Below, one piece after another: positions 57,480 through 64,000 of a stretch of 64,000 nucleotides of DNA. Both the position numbers and the translations under genes were made by a program. The notes below the pieces were generated by a model. It saw only the letters and a program-made list of their open reading frames with translations. It did not search any database and was not told where the DNA came from. Within the stretch, counting starts at the first letter, position 1. Each line of letters opens with the position of its first letter. Where the stretch lies: NCBI GenBank assembly GCA_014529385.2, contig CM043967.1, positions 3,066,001 through 3,130,000 on the forward strand. Reading direction: 5' to 3'. This DNA is from Adiantum capillus-veneris. Taxonomy: Eukaryota > Streptophyta > Polypodiopsida > Polypodiales > Pteridaceae.

Positions 57480-57812
57480 ATGCCAAGCTCATTTTCACTA
57501 TTGCCCTTTGAGAGAGAGCTTCTGCCACCTAGAGCGAACGGAACTTCCAGCAGCTTCTACAACGCACACGACTACCTGACAGGCTCCAGACATGAGAGGT
57601 AGGCTCACCACCTTGAGCTTTTCGCGCATGTTTGTTGTTTTGTCGCGAAAACTAGCGTAGGGTTCACACAGAAAACGAACGGTAGAGACCTACAGGTAGA
57701 AGTGACCGGCTAACCCAAAATCAATGAGCTTTCATCGGCAGCGTACCCTAGTATAGGAGACCACTTTTGGATGACCAAAGGCAGTAGAAAACCATCGGGA
57801 AAAACCCTAATT
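57480..57812 (-). repeat. Segment shared, inverted, with element A
   Basis: The reverse complement matches 37,537-37,870, including GGTCACTTCTACCTGTAGG and GCGACAAAACAACAAACATG. It sits just past the 3' end of gene 1. Confidence 0.8.
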
Positions 57813-58088
57813 CATGTCAAAAGCCTTCCCCTAAAAAAGGAGATGAGGGCACCTCCATATGAGACTCACACATGCAACCGGCCATTCAAGGGTTTGATGC
57901 CCCTGATCGGACAGCCAACCGATGACGGATCTGGCACATGCACAGCAAGCGGTTGCTCAATGATTGTGTTGACAGAGGATAAGGTCAGCTTTTGCACGCC
58001 TGCAGCAGCAAGTGTTAGCAATCTTTTGCAGGCTCGTGCTTCTCTCCCGCCTTTGCAATCGGCACTGTTATAGCTGAACGTCGTGAGG

Positions 58089-58110
58089 GGGGGGGGGGGG
58101 GGGGGGGGGG
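58089..58110. repeat. 22-bp G homopolymer
   Basis: An uninterrupted run of G. The exact length is prone to sequencing error. Confidence 0.8.
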
Positions 58111-59334
58111 TCATCACGTTGGGGGCGATAAGGAGCCGTTCAGAATAAGCGCAGGGGCATGCAAACATGGCAGCATTTTTCGAACGTTCGAGGCTGCATG
58201 TGCGAGTCCTAAGAGACAATGGACAGGTGACTCTGGTAAATGTTGAATACATCTGATGCATGAATGATCATGACCACTAGAACCAACCCAAGTGCCCACC
58301 AGTACTCCCGCATGTACATTAAGCCATAAGAAATAAGTCATCTCCACAACAAACATAGAAAAATTAATCAAGTGTAGCTAAGTAGCTGCAAGGGTAGCTA
58401 CTATGCAGACTGGTAGCTTCCCTTAACATTTCCTGGTATCGGAAGCTGTGTTAAGTACTTGTAATTGTGCAACAATGGAGGTGTAGTGATGAACAATGCA
58501 AAAACGTAAACAAGTGTATAAGTTAACAAAAGCTACTTTACTACATTGAGCATTGGAAGCTGCTTTACTACATTGTGTCACCATTACAAGTGAGAAAAAT
58601 ACTCCATAAGTCAGTAAATGGTTGATATTTTACATCGCTTATCATGGTTACATGTCAAGATAATATATCTAGCCGTAATACTCTAGATGCCACTGCTTTG
58701 AGATCCTAATGCTCAGGTTATCGGTCGGTCTCGGCAGTGCACAATCCTCGGCATACTTGAGGCGATCTTCCGCACAAAGCCAAGCCGTGAGCCAAGATCT
58801 TACAGTTGTTGTAAGATATCCTTGAATCTCAGTGGGATCTGATTTTCCATATTCTTCACAATGCAGAAAGCCTGGAGGATTCCACAGCTGCTTGTACTGT
58901 GTGTCATCCACTAGAATTGTGGACGTAGCAATGTACTGACCTCTTTTCTCCCAGAAGTCACTTAACTTCTTGTAAAATACAGTCTTTCCACCAGTTATCT
59001 AGCATCTCTTACACAATCCTGTTGTGCAAGAATTTCCTTGAATTGGGGAAATTGATCAGGAAAGCAGGCACTCAATAGGTTTTCTGCTTTAGTCTTCATG
59101 CAGCAGGTCCACACAAATGCATCAAAGTGCACAAGGCACCAGTCCAAGAATGCAGGTGCATCCCTTTTATACCCAGCAGACACCCTTGCTATGTCTACAA
59201 TTTCTAGATCATTCCAGTAGGCAACACCACCTGCACCTCCTGCACCCTCCCTTTGCCGAGACACCGTCCCATCATCGTGCCTTACATATTCTATACCACT
59301 TGCACCAACTGCACCAGCTACACAACTTGCATCA

Positions 59335-59700
59335 CCACTTGCATCCACAGATGCATCACCATCTTCCTGAGGTGGTTCAGACTTTTCATTGGTAATCTTC
59401 GTGTCCTCACCTGCACCAACTGCCCCACCTGCACAACTTGCTTCACCACTTGCATCCACAGATGCATCACCATCTTCCCAAGGTGATTCAGACTTTTCAA
59501 TGATAATGTCTGTGTCTTCACCTGCACCACCTGCATCCACAGATGCATCACCATCTTCCCGTGGTGGTTCAGACTTATCAATTGTAATCTCCGTGTCATC
59601 ACCTGCACCACCTGCACCAACTGCACAACTTGCATCACCACCTGCATCCACAGATGCATCACCATTTTCCCTTCCTGGTTCAGACTTTTTCATGATAATC
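59335..59700 (-). repeat. Acidic coding minisatellite in G gene 2
   Basis: Four units of about 80-125 bp share GATGCATCACCATCTTCC and GGTTCAGACTTTTC on the plus strand. Each encodes (K/N)SEPP.EDGDASVDA followed by a Gly/Ala spacer. Units differ by deletion of the spacer. Confidence 0.85.
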
Positions 59701-60539
59701 TCCATGTCCTCACTTGTACTGAGGACAAAAAACTCCATGTTTTAATCCTCTTGGTCATCAATGCTGCTAGCACATGGGACTTGGCTCTCAACTCTAAATG
59801 AACCATCTACATCAGGAGGGTCTTTCATAGTAGACTGTGCTATCATACTTATTATGTGATCAAGATTGTCAATGTTGCTAGAGGCAGCATCTAAACATAA
59901 AAACAATAACGAGATAAACAACAATGATGGACAGGACAAAAAAATTTGATTTTGGCTTTCTTAATTCATAGGAAATGGAGAATTGTTACAAAGCCAAAGA
60001 CGGCGACGGGATTTAGGAAAAGAGCCAAAAATGGGGATAGGCTACAAAGCAAAAATATCAAGACTATGTTTGAAGTCTTTTTCTAACTCTGGTTGTTGTA
60101 GCACCTTTTCTTCCAGATTCCATGTTACTATTTTCTCCAGTCTCTATGGCTAATTGGTCCTTTGATGTCTTTGTTTGCCCTTCTGCATCCTCTGTAGGCT
60201 TTTTGGCAGCTCCATCTGCAAGAGAGAAGAAACAATCAACAAGAATGAACCTTAAACAATATTATCTATTATCAACCTTTAGGAAAAAACAAAACCAGAA
60301 ATAACACCTGTCATCTTTCTCTTTCTTTCCCTTTGCATCATTTGTATGGTCTGCAGGATAGAGGGATTGGTGTCTCTGGCTGACACTTCATTGTCCTTCA
60401 TTGATGAAGGAGCATTTTCTGCTTGATCTCCATTCTCAGGACTATACTTCTCTAACACACCTTCCTTCTCAACTGTAGTCTTTGGCTCAGCCTCTGCAGT
60501 CATGAAAAGTATTAAGGAATTAAGAACTTGTTGTTTCAA

Positions 60540-61450
60540 GTTACATGTAGCTACAGCATGACAGTGGAAGCTACCAAACAAGCACTGATAGCTACCAACA
60601 CTATCCTGGTAGCTACCAATGCCATCCTGGTAGCTGGCTGACTGAGAGCTATAGGGGCCACCAATGCTATCCTAGTAGTAGTTAACAGAATAAAATCTTG
60701 GCAACAACCTTTATCTAAAACATCTTCCTTCTCAGCATGTACCAACACCTTGAATTGTGTTCTTCACAATAAGAAATTAAGAACAAGTTTTCAAGTTACA
60801 TGCAGGGTCAACATGACAATAGAAGCTACCAAGCAAGCACTAATAAGCTACCGGTACTACCAAATGCTATCCTAGTAGCTACCTTGCCCCCTGCCATCAT
60901 GGTAGCTACAGATGCTATCATGGTAGCTACCAATGTTATCCTGGTAGCTACCTTGTCACTTGTAGGACTTCCTTGGCAGAATGGTAGCTCATGGCAAAAT
61001 GGCAACTATCAATGCAATCCTGGTAGCCACCTTGTCACTTGCAGAACTTCCTTAGCAGAATGGCAGCTCATGGCAGAATGGCAGCTACCAATGAAATCCT
61101 GGTAGCCACCTTGTCAATTGTAGGACTTCCTTGGCAGAATGGCAGCTCATGGTAGAATGGTAGCTACCACTATTATATTGGTAGCTACCACGGTTGACAG
61201 TGAGAACTTCCTTGTCACCAGCAAGAGTTCCATGGTAAAACAGTAGCTAATGGAATAATGGTAGCTACCTTGCCACCAGCAAAACTCCCATGGGAGAATA
61301 GTATCTCATGGAAGAATGGTAGCCATAGCCATACTGGTAGCTAGCTGTACCAGGATTAGCATGACATCTGCCACTACGAGAGTGGTAGCTACTAGTATTG
61401 TACTAGTAGCTACCAGTCTTGTATTAGTAGGTACAATTAGCAGGGTTCCC
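60540..61450. repeat. GGTAGCTACC array 2, in an intron of G gene 2
   Basis: More than twenty GGTAGCTACC-like motifs occur. A unit of about 84 bp (CTGGTAGC(T/C)ACCTTGTCA, GGACTTCCTTGGCAGAATGG, AGCTCATGGCA) is repeated three to four times at 60,940-61,190. The array lies between the proposed exons ending 61,520 and beginning 60,493. Confidence 0.85.
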
Positions 61451-62669
61451 TTGATAACAGAAACACAAAAAAACAGATAAATTTAAGATCAATGCTACAA
61501 AATGCAGCAGGGTGTATACCATGGTCCATGCTTAAGGGCACTGATGAGGGTTTGGTGTCTGATTTCACTCCTTGGAAATTGGCATTCGTACTGCCGAGGA
61601 TCACCAAAGACCGCATGGTATGCGAACAACCTGCCGACATTATTTTTAAGCTGCTCCACCTTCATTGCATCCACAGCATCGACGCTACCTTCTGCCTTTA
61701 GTAATGCAGCCTCTGCATCTTTCAACTGGCCTTTGAGCTTTTCCACTAGGAGGTTGGCACCTTCATTTCGGTGCACATCAGCCTGAAGCAATTCCAGCTT
61801 CATGAAAGCTTCATTATACTCTGACAATGCAAAAGAATGCTTGCTTACAACCATGTTGTAAACAATATCTAACTCTGTAAGAGACGGTGGACCAAATAAA
61901 TTCTTTTTCTGCACATCATCAACTGTATCGATCGGAGTTTCCTGGGGTGCCTCCAAATGATCTGGAGTCCTTGTCATTCTTCGTGAACTGTTAGGGGTAG
62001 AGGAGGAATGGAAAGTTGCCCATCACTGCTTCTTTGCATGTAATTTGCCTAGATCCATATTTATGACAATACTTTTTGAAAACAAGGCCCAGTCAACCTG
62101 TCCCTTCAACTGCTCATATAGAAAGCCTCTAGCAAATCCTTAGTCACCTCCATACCATAATTGCCAGGAGTTTCTTGATACACGGATGTGAACAATACAT
62201 AAAACCTGTTCCAGAGCTCTGGCTTCACATCTCTACATTTTACTTTGTTGCCCCTCTTCGCCACCTCCTTAAAGCATTTCAACCAATCTTTGTTGGTGAA
62301 ATCTGCCTCAGTCAGCAATCGAGTATCCACTCCAGAGTTGGGGAGGTCGTATACTTCATGTGCTTGACGCTTTGTCATGCAAAAAACTATCTTCCTTTCA
62401 AATGGCACATATGGAGTGCACCAACGGACTTTGCCCTGTAAAATACAGGGAAAAACATAGAACCATAGTTGTTTCCATACGGCAAACACATATGTGTATG
62501 GAAGTATGATTGGAGTATGGTTCAACACTTAAGCTTGAAACATACACAGCCATAACTTTATCGAAAACTTAGATAACTTATGCATGGTGAGCATTTATAA
62601 TATCACAATTTTACAGAAGTTTTCACATTAAACATCAATTGTTTCATTGAGCAGGAGCAGAAGTAGGCT

Positions 62670-62716
62670 GGGCATGTGCATGAATAGGTGGTACAACTAC
62701 CTGTGTCCCAGACAGA
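62670..62716 (+). repeat. Internal copy of G's left terminus
   Basis: GGGCATGTGCATGAATAGG, then TACCTGTGTCCCAGACAG, parallels the left end at 53,163-53,212 in the same orientation, 1.2 kb from the right end. Confidence 0.7.
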
Positions 62717-63009
62717 TAGCTCCATGTAACTACCACCTTGGTATTTCTTTGCTAAATGAACTTTTTGATTGGTAGTTGGCTAACATAATGCTACCAATTT
62801 GTTATGTTTTTTGCAGAATGTTGAATGCTACAATCTTGATGATTAAATAATTGTTGCAGGTGGTAGCTACCACACTGATAGAGTATCACTGATTAATGCT
62901 TCTTCATAGCACTATGATTTGCAATTCATACGAGTACGGTCCCAACTATGCACAAAACATGAATGCATGTGCAGTCAGCCAATTGAAGTTCAGTCAAAAA
63001 ATGCAATGT

Positions 63010-63345
63010 GCACAAATATATTTTCTTGAATGCATGCATGCATGCATGCCTCTACACAGGTTTTCAATGCAAGCTTGAATGCATGCATGCATGCCTCTAC
63101 ACGGGTTTTCAATGCAAGCTTGAATGCATGCACATTAGCTTATGGAGCTTGAATGCATCTACAAACATCTAGCCTCTAACTTAGGTTTGCTTCAAAGAAA
63201 ACCTAAGTTAAGAGCAAGCTTAAGAGAGCTTACATGGACCTTGGAAACAAGTTACAACAATAAACATCTAGCCTCTAACTTAGGTTTGCTTCAAAGCAAG
63301 CTTAAGAGAGCTTACATGGACCTTGGAAACAAGTTACAACAATAA
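63010..63345. repeat. Tandem duplications near the right end of G
   Basis: Two copies of ATGCATGCATGCATGCCTCT, CAC(A/G)GGTTTTCAATGCAAGC lie at 63,030-63,125. Then two copies of a unit of about 85-100 bp (ACATCTAGCCTCTAACTTAG ... GACCTTGGAAACAAGTTACA) lie at 63,166-63,344. Confidence 0.85.
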
Positions 63346-63856
63346 ATTGTGCAGAGACAGCCAGTAAAACTAAGATGCAGTAGTATCTCAGTGTTGGGGG
63401 TTACAACATCTGCATTTTTGAATGTTTCTTTGCTATAGGAGTGCAAGGCTTTCGTGAAGGAGTCAAGACCTTCTTCTTCCTCTTTCCAGCAGGAGAGTCC
63501 AAGGGTGGATCAAGCGAGGGAGAAGAATGACGGGCCCTCTTCCGCCTCCCAGTAATTGTGGGATTTTGCTTCAACTGCAGGAGCTGCTTGGCCACCTGAG
63601 TTGCCCCCCCTCTGCAACCGTCGACGAGCAGGAGGCGTCATGATTGTGGAGTAAGGTGGCCCCCCCGCACTACTTTCACACACACAGTTGAAACTGAAAA
63701 GATAATTTTTAAAGTTTTAAAATCCAGCTCGCTGCTCAAGCCTTTTGATGAACAATTTTCAAATAAAACCTTATTAAAGATTCTCAATGTTTACTCACCT
63801 AGCTACCAACCAGCCCACCCCCTTGCTACCACCCCCAAAAATGGGTAGCTAGTGTA

Positions 63857-63878
63857 CCACCTATTCATGCATCCACCC
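63857..63878 (-). repeat. Right terminal inverted repeat of G
   Basis: The reverse complement begins GGGTGGATGCATGAATAG and differs from the left end at one of 22 positions. Motifs GGTAGCTAG and CTAGCTACCAACC lie just inside (63,798-63,852). The following flank TTCTATTAAAATTTT repeats the left flank. Confidence 0.8.
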
Positions 63879-64000
63879 TTCTATTAAAATTTTAGAATTT
63901 TGGCAATTAAGAAACCCATTCATTTGAACTCACGTGGTAGCTTACATGTTTAAGAGATGGACCCCCTGAGGTACATACACACAAAGAGGAGGGTACTATG
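63879..64000. repeat. Right flank of G, same dispersed repeat
   Basis: TTTTGGCAATTAAGAAACCCATTCATTTG continues the repeat interrupted at 53,162, judged by the copy at 2,880-3,095. It runs to the window edge and no gene is present. Confidence 0.55.

Larger units (their letters stand above)
57351..58668. other. Region between the two convergent genes of G
   Basis: It has 3' ends of both genes and unassigned DNA. 57,480-57,812 is the inverted counterpart of 37,537-37,870. A run of 22 G lies at 58,089-58,110. Short open frames at 57,771-58,073 and 57,866-58,261 overlap on opposite strands and show no domain, so I do not call them genes. 58,380-58,430 again has TAGCTACTATGCAGACTGGTAGC-type words. 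Confidence 0.5.
58669..63641 (-). pseudogene. G gene 2: basic/acidic protein with C-terminal FCP1-like domain
   Basis: ATG is at 63,641; a 7-C run at 63,604 (one base too many) shifts into a basic frame (GRRKRARHSS, AGKRKKKVL). Further exons: 62,435-61,520 (unnamed domain, coiled-coil end, one frameshift), 60,493-60,308, 60,215-60,106 and 59,891-58,669. The last two joins read in phase (KMT-D-GAAKK; SGRK-D-AASS). Exon 5 has four acidic repeats (GDASVDAGGDAS, EPPREDGDAS) and then an FCP1/NIF-type HAD domain at about 59,210-58,780: APAFLDWCLVHFDAFVWT, TGGKTVFYKKLSDFWEKRG, TSTILVDDTQYKQLWNPPG. FCP1 phosphatases act on phospho-Ser in RNA polymerase II tails and related targets. The nucleophile motif DxDx(T/V), expected just upstream, is not visible. 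Lesions: in-frame TAA near 59,742 and a frameshift near 58,990. Function in transposition is unknown. Confidence 0.6.
53163..63878. mobile_element. Element G: 10.7-kb DNA transposon with two convergent genes
   Basis: The ends form an inverted repeat. GGGTGGATACATGAATAG... at 53,163 and the reverse complement of 63,857-63,878, GGGTGGATGCATGAATAG..., share 21 of 22 bases. The flanks repeat TTCTATTAAAA...TTTT on both sides, with a 3-base indel. A related copy of the target lacking the insertion exists at 2,880-3,095. Inside, a plus-strand transposase-like gene (53,756-57,350) faces a minus-strand gene ending in an FCP1-like domain (63,641-58,669), a MuDR-like convergent layout. GGTAGCTACC motifs occur at both ends and in intron arrays. 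I cannot place it in a named superfamily. Confidence 0.75.

Noticed and set aside
57771-58261. Small gene between the convergent genes of G
   Set aside because: Two opposing short frames overlap, no domain is visible, and a 22-G run crosses the region.

Overview
The window is plant nuclear DNA made almost entirely of nested transposable elements; I see no ordinary host gene, tRNA or rRNA. The evidence is CACTA DNA transposons of the plant TNP2/TNP1 type, very large Ty3/gypsy elements with a Tat/Ogre-like primer-binding site, GT-AG introns, and long CT, GT and GA microsatellites. A large-genome land plant fits. A fern or other non-flowering plant is my guess from the look of the elements, and the sequence alone does not prove it.

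Layout. 1-5,334: worn coding remnants, a copy of a dispersed repeat (about 2,880-3,095) and a degenerate minisatellite (about 3,090-4,320). 5,335-8,894: a small LTR retroelement (E) with TG...CA LTRs and a GCCAT target-site duplication but no recognisable pol. About 8,895-13,256: the worn 3' part of a plus-strand gypsy element (F) with an accessory coiled-coil ORF, polypurine tract and LTR start. 14,054-52,208: one huge minus-strand gypsy element (A, about 19 kb without its insertions). Read on the minus strand it runs LTR, PBS, leader, gag-PR, RT, RNase H, integrase, a second aspartic-protease-like domain, a W-[VI]-P-K repeat ORF, a palindrome-bearing non-coding stretch, the accessory ORF3, polypurine tract, LTR. 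Three younger insertions cut it: gypsy element B (14,671-24,114) in its 3' LTR, CACTA transposon C (26,006-34,261) in ORF3, and a solo LTR D (40,196-41,263) in integrase. 53,163-63,878: a 10.7-kb DNA transposon (G) with short terminal inverted repeats and two convergent intron-containing genes.

How the parts work together. A and B carry standard copy-and-paste machinery (capsid, protease, reverse transcriptase, RNase H, integrase) between LTR promoters; both are broken by stops and frameshifts. C carries the catalytic TNP2 and the TNP1-like partner between CACTA ends and GCGTCGCTA-type subterminal repeats. G is the most unusual item. One gene is a Cys-rich transposase-like protein of a family I cannot name. 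The convergent gene encodes a basic N-terminus, acidic tandem repeats and a C-terminal FCP1/NIF-like (HAD) phosphatase domain whose DxDx motif I cannot find. Arrays of the palindrome GGTAGCTACC fill one intron of each gene and also occur at both ends.

Limits: all homology calls are from recognition of motifs by eye, no search was run, and repeat edges and splice sites are proposals unless a target duplication or reading phase supports them.
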